Shown: positions 9,128 to 20,419 of the stretch, in pieces
How the letters are laid out: each line of letters begins with the position of its first letter
Numbering within the stretch: position 1 is the first letter of the stretch
NCBI GenBank assembly: GCA_007258455.2
Contig: VDFB02139324.1
Coordinates: 62,001-126,000, forward strand
Direction: 5' to 3'
Source of the DNA: Sequoia sempervirens
Lineage: Eukaryota; Streptophyta; Pinopsida; Cupressales; Cupressaceae
Length of the DNA: 64,000 nucleotides
Program-made: the position numbers and the translations under genes
The notes under the pieces: generated by a model
Databases searched by the model: none
What the model saw: only the letters and a program-made list of their open reading frames with translations
Told to the model about the DNA's origin: nothing

Positions 9128-12050
9128 TGCGAACAATTAGAGATTTGGCGACATTGGATCCCCTCCACAACACACACTTCTCGGGACCATTAAATCTCAA
9201 AAACCTAAAGATTCAAATATCCTAAGGATTTTTTTGTTTTAACAATAAATAGTACAAATATGGGGAGGCTTCAGAACGATCATTCCTGCACCAACAAGGA
9301 TAAAGGTTTTTGGCTTCTAAACAAGTGGTTCATAATAAGGGTTTTTGTTCAAGGTGGCCATACACGCGGAAAGATTAGCTCAAGATTATGGAGAATCAAG
9401 AGGCCTCCCAGTCTCTTCCAAAGAAGATATTTTATCGTATCACACAGATACTAAGGGTGACACTTTTTGGTATGACACATCCGCACCTGTTGTTGATGAC
9501 TTTCGTCACAAACACATTTTTATATAGTGACTTGAAAGAGCTTGGCTTTAGCTCGTTACCGCTTGGGTCATTCCATCCTTTCAAAGCAGGGAGGAAATCC
9601 CTCTAAAGATAAACAATAGCAAGGAAGTATGTTTGTAGTTCGATCATCCTAGTTTGCATGAAACAAGGAGAGAACACACACCACGCCTTTTCCCTACATA
9701 GCAAGGGGTTCATTTTTAATCCAATTGAAAGATGTAGGCGATTATACAAAGTATTAAGGAATGTTTTTGTTTCTCAAGATCACTGAGTGGCATGAGAGAA
9801 TTGCATATGCATTCAATAACAAAGATGTAAATCAAAACATAGCAAACACTCGTTAATTTTAACCCCTAAAGCTAAGATGAATTCATTTTTATGCACCAAA
9901 CGAAATGTTAAGTTGTTTTGTTCAATTTTAAACCCAAAGTAAAATGAAGTGAGGGTTCAATTTTACTCTTGTTTGAGCGTTCTTTTTAAACCCAAATGAA
10001 AATTAGTGTGGTCCTAAAGCATAAAATGAAAATCATGGTAAATGGGTTATAATTGCCCCAAAAGTGTCAAACACTTGTTACAATTATAAGATTCAAAGAT
10101 GAGGATGCTTCTTCACTTTGCCTTTTATCGTCCAACCTGCAAAACCCTGTTAATCTAAAAACTAGAACAATGTTAAAGGCATGTTTGTAATCTGACGAGT
10201 CAAAAATTAAAACACATGCTAAAAAATGATCATCAATTTTCTTTCCAAAGTTGGGCGTCACTATTCACGATAGTATCACTCTAGTGAACTTGGGCATCGC
10301 TCTGCAGGGAACCAGTGACAACAATAGCATCGCTATTTGAGTGAGTTTCATCGTTTGCAAATTTTGATACCTCTAAAAAGTATTAGTGTCGACGTTTGGT
10401 TTAATCAGCGTCATGATATTAAATAGGCGTCATTGTTTCAGATGACAATAGCGTCACTATATGGCGACGCCCAGCAAAGGCGTCGATGAAATTCCTTTGG
10501 GCATCGTTGTTTCCTGCAAAACTCAAAAAAATGGAATTCGAGATAGAAATTGATTAAATTTGATTGGTTTTTCCCTCCTTCTAGCATCAGAATGTGATTA
10601 GATGGATTAGTATGGACCGATTACGCTTGATCCATGAAGAATCGAAGCATAACGAAGCCACTAACGTCGAATCTCAACAAGATCATTCAAATGAAAGTTA
10701 AACTAAACATTTATGAAAACTAAGCATTTTAAACTATGAAAGTGTTTAAATGTCTACTCTAATCCATCTAAAACTTATCTCATTGTGGGAGTGGTGTCGC
10801 GTTGATGTGGAACGACAACCCTTTCCCAATCCTATGGATAAATGAACTTTCCCCAGTCATTTTTATTAAAGAAAACTAATGGAATGGTTGTGAGATGTGT
10901 ATGAAAACATGATTTTAATCTAAATGAGCATGATGCAAGCTAATTAAACATGATTTTATGTTAAATGATGAAGATATACAAATGCTAAGCTAATTCTAAA
11001 TGGATTCTAACCTAAAATATCCCAACCCTAATTAATTAAACAAGCTAAATGGATGCATTATGCGATCATGGAAGCCATTAATGAAAGAGTAAAGCTAATT
11101 AATGTAATTAAAATGAACTAAAATATGCTAAATGTGTGCTAAATATGAGTGTGAGTGTGAGTGATTTCAAAAACATAAGTTTTCTCTGAAAGATGGATCC
11201 ATTTGTCTCCAAATAGTGCTTTATTTATAGGAAAGCAAATGAAAAATGAAGGGCTAAGATTGAAAAAGCTAATCAACGGTCAAGGATGGAGGAAATTGGA
11301 GGCATGGATCATGGATTCCCATCAATGGATGAGAATGCAAGATGAGATTTAATCAAGGGTTAGCATTCTTTCAAACAAACGCGCTTTCAACTTGTTCAAG
11401 AGGTCACAAGTTAACTTGCACAAAAGGTCACAAGTTAACTTGCTCAAGAAGCTAAGTAAGTTTGTTGAGAAAAAGCAATATTCTCCTTTTTCAAATGAGT
11501 GAGGAGAGAATATTTTTTGGAATATTCTCATGGGTGAGGGAAAAGGATAATTTAGTTAATTAAAACTAAATTAGATTGTGCAAAAAGGGAAGGAATATTC
11601 CATGGGAATATTCCTTCTGGAGGAATGTACAATAGAGGAATATTCTCTTGGAATATTCCCTTGCAAGTGGGGGGAATTAGATTTAAATGATAATTAAACA
11701 ATATTAATTATGCAATTAGGATATTTAGAAGAATTAGACGATACTCATTAAATAAATGATTTAATGAAAAGGGGAAAAGGTGAAATGACATTTAATTAAA
11801 TACCTTAGGGTTATTTAATTAAATAAGTAGATTTAGGGATTTAAATTAAATAGTTTGATTTATTTAATTTAACAGGATGAAGTGTTAGCACGAAAGGGGG
11901 GGAATTAACCCAATTAAATGAATTAGGTTAATAGATGCAAATGATGTCGTTAATTAATTAGCTAGGCTAATTTCATTAATGAAGCGAAAAGAGAATGGGT
12001 TTCAAGAGGAAATGATGTTAGTATACCTGATTCGAGTGTATGATATTATT
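9128..12050 (-). mobile_element. Probable 5' LTR region of the gypsy element
   Basis: Non-coding, AT-rich, with a good minus-strand TATA box at 11221-11230 and a cluster of GCGTC-containing motifs at 10250-10500 that would lie in the transcribed R/U5 part. The upstream part (11560-11960) is rich in TTAATTAA-type sequence. No matching 3' LTR is in the window, so neither boundary nor TSD can be established and the limits given are approximate. Confidence 0.35.
11221..11230 (-). promoter_or_regulatory. TATA box of the putative gypsy LTR
   Basis: The minus strand reads CTATAAATAA, a strong TATA box. The same arrangement (a CCGTTGAT-like block, then TATA) recurs in the LTRs at 55.8 and 59.4 kb, both also reading leftwards. 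It would start the leftward transcript of the gypsy element. Confidence 0.45.
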
Positions 12051-13100
12051 CGGGATATTTTTCAGTGTTTATAGGCTCCTTGGTTTCTACTAGATGAAAT
12101 ATGTTACATATCTTCTTTAGGCATCTTCCTACTCTTTGTGAAGGCCTACATACCTTTCCTTTCATTCTCTTGGCATTAACTTCTATGGCTTGATATTTCT
12201 CTTTAAAGGTTGAACTTGTGGCATCTTGGTATATTTATGGTCATAGCTAGTGATGGTTTCAAAAAATATTCTTGAGACTGCAAACATAGTGATGACCTGC
12301 ATGATAGGTATTTATTCCTTGGCAGGTCCATTTGGATGGATATAAATGTAAGGCATTACCTCGGATTCTAATTCTCATTTTCCATGATAGGCCATATAAC
12401 GAGAAGCCCCTAGTGGGCACAAGGGAGGTGGTAGGGCATAAGGGAGGTGGCATTTTATGGAAGCCGCATGATCATCGATGGGAGTTTACAACAAGCGGAT
12501 AGATTCCACCTTAGGCATCCATTTTCTTGAGGTTGTGTTCCTTCGACAAGCATTACTTCTTTGTTGGACATAGAACTAAGAAATCACTCTTGTATGGAGT
12601 CAGAGACATATAATTATGTAATAAGGACTATGAGAAGGCAGCAAGGGGAGTGTGGTATAAAAGCAATGAAATCCTTACTTGAGGACTAAGAGATGATAGA
12701 ATGTACAATAAGGATGTAGTAGAAGGTCATAAAGGTATTTACTCTTGGTTGACTAATGTAAAAGCCTGTTGTTTTGTGTTGAGAGGAAGAGAAGTGATAT
12801 GGAGAGGATCATAAAGTCCCTTTTACTGGATTGTATGTTGCAATGTCCCCATTTTTACGTCATGTTCTATGAGTGTTGGTCAGTTTCTAGGGTTTTTTTG
12901 TAAGATCCAAGCGAGTTGGGAGAATTCCAAAGTTCTTGGAGGATATAGTTTTAGAGTTACAAGGTTTCTATTATTGGAAATGAGCTCTATGGGAAATATT
13001 GATCTGAATGACACTCTTTGAAGTGTTTTCTGAGTTTTTGGGTGTTCTCCAAACTTCTTGGAGAGCACGTCTATTTAGAATAAGTACAACTTTGGCAAGT
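12051..13100. other. No recognisable gene
   Basis: Mixed-composition DNA with only short chance ORFs in both strands. Probably old repeat sequence; no ends, motifs or repeats were identified. Confidence 0.3.
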
Positions 13101-13149
13101 TCTCATATCGTAGTTGGTTAGACGAAGATGGTTGGTTGTATTGTGATAG

Positions 13150-14226
13150 TTAGTTGCACAAGGATAGCCTCCTCAATTTCCTCTTGAGAATATCTCTCCT
13201 GCAAGTGAGACCTACTTTGTACTCATCTTCATGGAGGAAGACAACTTTATGGCCTCGTAATCGTCTCCACTCGATGATGTGGGCGAAGTATTTCTCTACT
13301 TTCTCTTCTTCGCCAATTGAAGTGTCTCTTCCCTCGTTTGCACACTCAAGTTGGCCCAATAAAACACAATTGGCCTATGGACTGGAATCTTCCCCACTTA
13401 TCGAAGGGTACCTATGTGGAAATGGGGTTCAATAAGATTCCAATGGCATGTTGTGTCATGTAGAATGCCTTGTGCTTTAGGCATAGGAATTCTTGTATCC
13501 TCTCAAATTGTATACTCGCCCAATTATACACCCTCCCCATACTCAATCCGACCATGAGGGTAGTCATCCATACTACAAAATCCAATGCTCTGCTAGCTCC
13601 TATGATTTTGCACTTGATCAATTCTAGGACGCATTTCCACTTAGGAGTGGCTAGAAAAAAAATTCTCAAACTTTTGTTACAAGCATTCCATATACTATCC
13701 TTCTCCTTTTGGGAGAGGTCTAAACAAAATACCCTCTCCAGGAGTGGCTCCTACTATCGTGACATCTTCTTTGTTAGTTTGGCTATTGATGCTCCTCTTG
13801 AAGGTATTCCAAATACCATAGTAAATTTTGCTGGTGCAAAGGATATGGTCATTCGGCATCCCCTGTAGTCAATCATCAACTTGTGAGAGTGTCAGTTGTA
13901 TTGTACTATCATCTAGCACAAGTATGGCTTGAAATCCCTCGAATTGAGGAATGGAAGTTGAGCGACCTTGTCAACTCGAAATCCCTCGAATTGAAGAATG
14001 ACAGTTGAGCAACCTTGTTAACCTGTACCTGATAAAGAGCTACTTTCATAATGTGATCATCCTATGCTCTTAGCCACCATGATCGGTACTCACTATTGTT
14101 GAGACTCTTCCAAGTGATGGTGTCTTTTGTAATGGTGTCTTTATCCTTCCCCTTTTCCATTTTCCCTGATGCAATGTGGGGTCTGAGCGGTGTTGGCCAT
14201 TTTCCTTTGCTATTGTTGGCAGCCAT
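13150..14226 (-). pseudogene. Broken unknown ORF, retroelement-associated type
   Basis: From an ATG at 14226 (start MAANNSKGKW) the minus strand gives a protein-like sequence spread over three frames with many stops: an SEYRSWWLRA block near 14080, a KWKCVLELIKCKIIGASRAL block near 13640, and a VEKYFAHIIEWRRLRGHKVV block near 13280. These have coding character (hydrophobic/charged alternation, no low complexity) but match no domain I can name. It may be an accessory ORF of an LTR retrotransposon, like the intact one at 59.6-62.8 kb. Function unknown. Confidence 0.4.
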
Positions 14227-14928
14227 GTCTACAATCACTATCTAGCAATAAAATTTTGACACTCTTAGACATGGGTTAAATAGACACTTTGGAAAACAAT
14301 TCTAGCAATTGACTTTATGAACTTGTAAATGCCACCATACTCTCCAATGAATGTTGGGTCATACAATGTGCAATTTTTTTTTCTTGTGTCTTGACCCTGC
14401 AAATTCTTTTGCCGTATGGTCTTCAAAACTCTCTTCTCCTCTCTCTATGATCTGCCTCATGTTGTGGTGTCACTTTTCCTCCATATGCTATGACTTTTCC
14501 TGTATTGTACATAAATGTGTATGGTGTTGCAAGTTTGTCATTGATGATACAGTTTGGAAACATGAGCATGAGGTGCATATATTGCTTGATCCAGTGTTTC
14601 CATTGATGTCAACATTGTTATGATCATCCTAGCATAGTTTGGAAGTATTTTTGGTGGCATATGTACAGTGCAAGTTGGTCTGGAAAGTATGGCTTATCAG
14701 GAAATTGGCTAAGTATTTCTTCTGACAGTTTTGTGGTTCAATGCGTCAGTTTTTGGGTCCGCACTCCACTGCAAGTTGGTATAACCTTTTGCAATTCTAA
14801 CTACAGCTTTGAGTTCATTAGATGTAGCTATATTCAAGATTTTGTGATTTTCTGTGAGGTTTCCCAAAAAATATGAATGACAATGCTCAGCCTTGTATAT
14901 CGCAGTTACTTTTTGTACAGTGTATCAG

Positions 14929-15920
14929 TGTTGGAGATTTTGCATTTCTTTGTAGATAATTATTTTTTTTTGCGATGACAAAGATAAGTTAATAGGTGTT
15001 GGTTGAATGGGAATTCAAAGGAAGATTGAGCTTTGAGGTCGCACGTTTGGTGAATTGCATGTACACATGAAAGTTTTGTGTTTAGGTCTATTTTTTAGCC
15101 GACCTAACACATTTGATGTTTTGTCCGAAAGACAATCAACTTTATCTTATGTGGGATTTATATTAGGTCCATGCTAACCTATCTTGATGCAAATTGAATT
15201 TTGAATTAAGGTGCAAAGTGTGGATAAAATGCTTTGAGAACGACATACTTAATTTTGTGTGTTACTTTTAATTAGGTCGACCTAATTGAAGTTACACTTG
15301 ATATGGATATATAAATAGGAGATTATCTTTGAAGCTTTTGGGGGTGTAAGTGTGTGTGTGTGTGTGTGTGTAAGTGTGAGTGAGATGAGAGTATGGTGTA
15401 TGATGAAGAGATAGCAAATTGTATGTGTTGAGAGATATATGACATGTATGGTGATTCACCTACATTTGTGTGATGCAGTATTGAGCAGATTGTGAACATA
15501 GCAAAGTATTGATTCAGATTAGTGTGGAGATCATTTTGTACTTCATTGGAACTATAATCTAGCGTATGATAGATGCTATTATATTAGTTCAAATAGGCAT
15601 TATTGCCAACCCTTCTTTGTTCTTTCTCTGTGGGTTGTGAGCCTTTTTCTGGACAGTGTGTCATATCCTGGCAATGAGCCTTTCTATAATATCTTATATC
15701 CGGATATAATATATTGTGAGCTAATCCTCATCATGGTTTTTCCTTTTTGGGTGTTCCTCGTAAAAATACTAGTGTTCATGTGTCGTGTGATTTTGTGGAT
15801 GTCTTCATGCTTGCATTCATCATTGTGGATATTTTTATTCTAATAATTGCATGGCTTGTGTTTAATTGGTTTAAAGGAATACCGATTCACCCCCCCTCTT
15901 AGTATTTCGGGTGTTCAACA
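14929..15920 (+). mobile_element. Copia-type LTR (992 bp)
   Basis: Starts TGTTGGAGATTTTGC and ends GGTGTTCAACA, giving TGTTG/CAACA ends. It has a TATA box (TATATAAATA, about 15308), a GT microsatellite downstream of it, and a C-rich CACCCCCCCTC tract close to the 3' end, all typical of plant Copia LTRs. The next bases, TATGGTATACC, look like a decayed initiator-Met primer-binding site (TGGTATC). The expected Copia gag does not follow, and flanking 5-mers do not match, so this is a truncated 5' LTR. Confidence 0.6.
15351..15371. repeat. (TG)n microsatellite
   Basis: A short pure TG run just downstream of the TATA box of the Copia LTR, flanked by related TAAGTGTGAG sequence. A candidate polymorphic marker, nothing more. 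Confidence 0.9.
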
Positions 15921-16440
15921 TATGGTATACCTTGTTCAACCTCCTTCGCACATTGTCGTACAATACTCATTCGTACGATTTCACCTACATGTTGTATGAT
16001 TTTGGCTTTTGCTTTTCATACCTCTATGCACATCATATAGGTCTATGGTTTGACTATCGTGTCTTCCTTATACGTCATACGAACTTATCTTCTACTTTCC
16101 ATCGTGGGTTGTACATCCTACACCTTATAGTCTTCTCTTCCTATCGTTGTTTGTACATTATACGCCATATGATTAACACAATTCCTATCACTTATTCCAT
16201 ACAATGCAGGGGTATTGTCTCTACCCTACAATTTGACCACGTTGTACAATGGTGCATTGAGGCTATTATATAATGACCAACCATTGTACGAACAAACGTA
16301 TTTGTTGATTTCCCTCTTAGGTGAGTCGTACCAATGCTATTTTCCTTTGGGTTGGTCATACGAGTCTATTACTGTAAATTCTCTATTGCGCTTTGTTTCT
16401 TTTTTAGTCTCTTTATGTGGCGTACGGAATTTGTAATGTA
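15921..16440. repeat. Irregular TACGA/GTACAA motif array
   Basis: About 15 scattered copies of TCGTACGA-like or CATACGA/GTACAA words at irregular 20-45-bp spacing, embedded in pyrimidine-rich filler. It has no coding motif. It sits between a Copia LTR and the left edge of the second gypsy remnant, so it is probably LTR or leader DNA of one of them. Confidence 0.45.
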
Positions 16441-16528
16441 AGTTTGTATTGGAAACCTTTTTTAAAAAATTCTTTGTAAATTTTTCACTTGAATTTTTTT
16501 CCCTTTTCTAATTACCCACTTGAATATT

Positions 16529-17014
16529 TTAATATGCCTCCTTTTTAATTTTTTTCATATTTTCCACTTCCACATTAATATTTTTTCCTTTCTGACTTTT
16601 AAATTTTTTTCTCTTTTCAATTTCAAGAGCTTTAATAATTTCCAATTCTGTCAATTTAAGTTTTTTCTTTTTATTCTTTTCTTCTTTGTCATTAATTTTT
16701 TTTTTCTGGCTTTTCATTTCCTCATGTCTTTTTACCTTCACCTCCGATGTGTACCGCCACTCATCACCAACCATGATTATTTTTGGGTAGTCTTCCTCTC
16801 CCAGGTTCACCTTCTTCATCTTTGGCTCCTCATACATGATTGATTTGTCCCATTTGAAATTGTGGGTTGGTGTGCCATCCAATTTTGCTACTCCCTCATA
16901 TTCTTCGTACTTGGCAAGAAATGTCTGACTAGTCATAGCTTTGTCTTCTTCTTCCTCGATCTCCCTAATTTGTAGCATGTTGCACTCGAGGTGGAACACC
17001 TCATAGTCTTTCAT
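16529..17014 (-). pseudogene. Gypsy pol linker, Lys/Glu-rich
   Basis: 161 codons. The middle part (NFKWDKSIMYEEPKMKKVNL, then GEEDYPKIIMVGDEW) fits the protease-RT linker of plant gypsy elements; the C-terminal 60 residues are almost purely K/E/I/L and predict a long charged helix. RT should follow but is absent; instead a pyrimidine-rich motif array begins. The truncation point is probably a deletion. Confidence 0.55.
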
Positions 17015-17246
17015 CTACCAATGGAATAGAACATTGAGAGAAATTGTATCGCCTTGAGAGCAATTCTTGAGATCAAGTACACCTTCATCATTAGGTTCCA
17101 TGAATTTTCTTCCTTTGTCTACCTCCAATTCTCCTTCATCAGACTCTAACTCAGAGGATGCCAATTCTTCGCTCACAACCTAACTCTTTAGGTCAATGGC
17201 GTGCTTCCTCCCAATGCTCTTGATGGAGAGTGTATTCTATTTCCAA

Positions 17247-17696
17247 TCATAGTCCATTTTCGCTGCTACCACCCAACCTCTCCCAAGTAGTGCATTGTAT
17301 GCCTTCCTCTACAATGGGATGAAAAGAAAATTCAATAGAAATTGTTGTGTCAATTGTCACCTTTTGCGCCATCAATGTACGTAGTGGTTTAATACCATGT
17401 TGATCGACACCTACTAACTGAAATGTTAGTGGCCAGAGAGTTGGTTTCCTGAGACACTTCCAAGTCTCCTCTAGTAGTGCATTCACTCTCGAGCCTCCAT
17501 TCAAAATGATATTTGTGAGTTTCTTTCCCATGATTTCCATTTGTACGATGGATACTTTTCTCCCAATATTCACCATGAGTGGCATTGGGTCAGAGACTTG
17601 TTCACTTTTAGATGGCAGTTCTACTGCCATGTCCTTGCTTGGACCTCCCGAACAAGATTGGTTGTCACCGACTATGTTTGTAATTGCCACTCTCAA
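17247..17696 (-). pseudogene. Gypsy aspartic protease with active-site Asp lost
   Basis: Codons 65-75 read NIILNGGSRVNALLEE, the DGGS active-site loop with the catalytic D replaced by N, consistent with a G-to-A change. It is followed by TWKCLRKPTLWPLTFQLVG and the DQHGIKPLRTL strand normal for this family. The C-terminal LGR-W motif is destroyed by a frame change near 17290. Inactive on sequence grounds. Confidence 0.75.
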
Positions 17697-17981
17697 TTAC
17701 AACATTGTCTATAGAAGTTTTGTCACCTTGATAGGTACAATTGTATGTAACATCTATCATACAATGTTCTTTTCTAACTTTGGCCGCAATAATGTACTTG
17801 CTACTTCATTGGAGGTTCTCCTTTCCTTTGCTATCACTTGTTCCATTTCCACTTTAGCCTCTCGAAGTATTTCCTTCTTCGTACGAGGATCTAGATAAAC
17901 TACCTCCTTCATTTGTGCTTGGGTAATTGCTAGAACTTCCTCATCCTCCACTTCTAGCATGTTAATACCTTTCTATTTCAG

Positions 17982-18096
17982 GCAGTCGGTGTCTTTGTGG
18001 TCACCCAATCCACACCACTTACATAGCATTCCCCCTTTTGCCTTGATTGTTTTGACATTCTCTAGCGAAGTGATCCCATTCATTGCACTTTCGGCA
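17982..18096 (-). pseudogene. Two gag zinc knuckles (CCHC)
   Basis: Minus-strand translation gives CRKCNEWDHFAREC (18096-18055) followed by CKWCGLGDHKDTDC (18023-17982). Both have the full C-x2-C-x4-H-x4-C ligand set for RNA-binding knuckles. A further degraded knuckle (MGHSIKEC) lies at about 18430-18410. They mark the C-terminal part of gag, whose core lies to the right. Confidence 0.8.
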
Positions 18097-18799
18097 TTGG
18101 ATCATGGGTCTTCCTTTAGAATCATATTGGATTCGGCTTCTCGACCCACTATTATTGTATCAGTCATTATTTCCTCTTTTGTTGTGGTATGCACCAAGAG
18201 ATGCTTTACTACTATTTTTTGGTGGTTTAGGAGGTGTGGTTAGAGGTGTTGATTGCTCCCCTTGGGTGAAGAGTACTTGTGTGCTTGTTTTCAACGCCAA
18301 GAGATGCATTATTGTTATTATAATTTGGTGGTTTAGAAGGTGTGGTTGGAAGTGTTGACTACTCCCCTTGGGTGAAGAGTACTTGTGTGCTTTTTTTAAA
18401 TTGTACGAGCATTCCTTGATGGAATGTCCCATTACCTAATAGATTTCGTAGAATGGTTTTTTAAGCAATTATTTTAGTGTGACCTATTTTACATTCGATG
18501 CACCATAGTTCTTTAGTTTGTTTTTTATCTTTCTTTGCCAACCTTTAATTCTTTCATCATGTGCATCATTTCTCATCGGAGAGCCTAAACGATTTTAGAT
18601 TCTCTATCACTGTTGTTATATGTACTCTAGTCATTTGTCTTTTGTTTTGTTCAAGAGGGTTTTTTTTCTCTCAATGTCCATCGCCAATTGTAAGCCTCGA
18701 TTTATGATGATGGAGGTACTACCTTCATTTTCTTGTGCAACAAAGGAATTAGTTCGTTGATGAACCAACGCTTCTTCGCCGTCTATCGGTTAGTTCTCT

Positions 18800-19400
18800 A
18801 ACTATAACAATAATTCTTTGAGCCTATGATTGTAAGCTCATATGTTCTCATGCTTCCTATGTTTGGTGTTATAGATCTTGGTGACGATCTCATTGTCGTC
18901 TCATAATAATTTGAACTCTGCCTTGAATGCTTTTCTCAGCACGTCGCATGAGGTCGTGTCTTTTGTTGCCAATTTGGTGAACCAATCTATTGCTATGCCT
19001 TGTAGCATTGTTGGGAATGCTCTCAATCAATAATCTTTATCTTCTTGGTCACTCGCTATCCATATGGTTTCACAGGTTTTACAATGTCTCACTGAATCCT
19101 CTGACCCATTCCTCGTAAATTTTGGCAATTTTTGCTTTTCCACACTTAGACTGGCTAGCGGAATCGCCATCTTCCTTCCCCAAGATTCTCCATGTGCATT
19201 GGACCTATTTGGATTGTTTCACTCGATACGTTTCAATGCTTGTCCTGCACTCACAGCCACATACGAGTCTTCCACTCATCCACCCTCAACGTCCTCTGCA
19301 CTCTAAGTATCCTAGGGTCATCCTTGCACTCCCTCTGTATGAGGGTCTTCAGTTCAGATCCTCCTATTCTCGGTTCTTCTCCCGATATGGATAGTTCTTA
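18800..19400 (-). pseudogene. Gypsy gag core
   Basis: Minus-strand translation around 19022-18965 gives FPTMLQGIAIDWFTKLATKD, the hallmark of the retrotransposon gag domain (LxG-A-x-x-W-F). Upstream (19330-19060) are fragments such as KCGKAKIAKIYEEWVRGF. The frame is broken repeatedly. Confidence 0.7.
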
Positions 19401-20067
19401 GATGTGATATATGTTATTTTCAATTTCTTTGGTTAATTCATTTTTAGGGTCTCTTTCTTCTTCGTCGCCCAATGTTTCTACAGACGATTGTCCTGGTTGG
19501 TCGGCAAGGTCTTAGTTTGTTTCTTCAATGATTCTTCTTAATCATCTTCGTCATTCCTCTTGTTCCTTTATTCTCAGAGATCTTTGTACTTGTTCTTCTA
19601 ACAATTACTAGTTGTTTGGAATCCATTTCATGTCTTTGTTCAATTATATGGGCATTAATCTTTGGGAGGACATCTACGACTGGTGTCACGTTCTTCCTCT
19701 TCCCATTTGTTTTGTTCTTTGTATCATTGCAATATTTATTGTCTTCTTTGTTCTTTGTCTCTATCAACCCGAAGATCCTGGAGTATGGTGTAATGACGTG
19801 TGATCAATCTTGGTAGTCTATCGAGAAGGCAATCGACTTCTAGGTTGACGGTCAGATTGTCCCAGATAGCTACCTAAGGGACCTCTCTCCTGAGAACTTA
19901 CATCCGTACATGTTCTTTTAGAGACATGTCCTGCAGGTTTATTAAGTCTTCAACCAATGTGTCTTCTCTTTTTTTGTTTGATTTGTATCGATTCTTCAGT
20001 TGGTTGACCCATTAGAACACCATGACTCTCATTTGTATTTTGTGTATCGCCAAAGTTCATATCGAGA

Positions 20068-20088
20068 ATGGCACCAAATTTTTACTCG
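20068..20088 (-). promoter_or_regulatory. Candidate primer-binding site of second gypsy element
   Basis: The minus strand reads AATTTGGTGCCATTCTCG, a TGG-initial sequence of PBS type, located to the right (5' side on minus) of the gag as expected. A short AT-rich segment to its right (20090-20420) with a TATAAATAG word could be the 5' LTR, but I could not define its ends. Confidence 0.3.
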
Positions 20089-20419
20089 CTTATTCTAATT
20101 GAAAGATTTACAAAGTGAACAGAAACAATAGAATTACAACATATGATGTAAGTTACAACAATACATGAAAGATATAGCTTTATTCTCAATTCATTCACGG
20201 ATATACAATAAGTACACGAAAATCATAACAGCAATCCCCAACTATGAACAAGTACATATAAATAGTAGACCGATGTTGGTTAAGATTACCAACTCTCGAT
20301 AACTACTAATTGACTATAACAACTGTTGAGGACTAACACGTAATTACAAACACAATTATTTATTTATTTATTACCTAGCCAACTAACACATATTCACTTG
20401 ACTTCCGGTCGACTAAATA

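Larger units (their letters stand above)
16529..19400 (-). mobile_element. Second decayed Ty3/gypsy remnant (gag, protease, linker)
   Basis: Read leftwards: gag core (about 19050-18800), zinc knuckles (18096-17982), a charged spacer (17960-17757), protease (17696-17247) and a long lysine/glutamate-rich linker (17014-16529). RT and everything after it are missing. Frames shift several times. It is distinct in sequence from the first gypsy element in this window, so two families are present. Confidence 0.8.

Noticed and set aside
9150..9170. A plus-strand PBS (TTTGGCGACATTGG)
   Set aside because: It resembles a known gypsy PBS type, but no LTR end precedes it and no plus-strand element follows.
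16520..16843. A plus-strand phenylalanine-rich membrane protein
   Set aside because: It is the antisense of the lysine/glutamate-rich gypsy linker on the minus strand.
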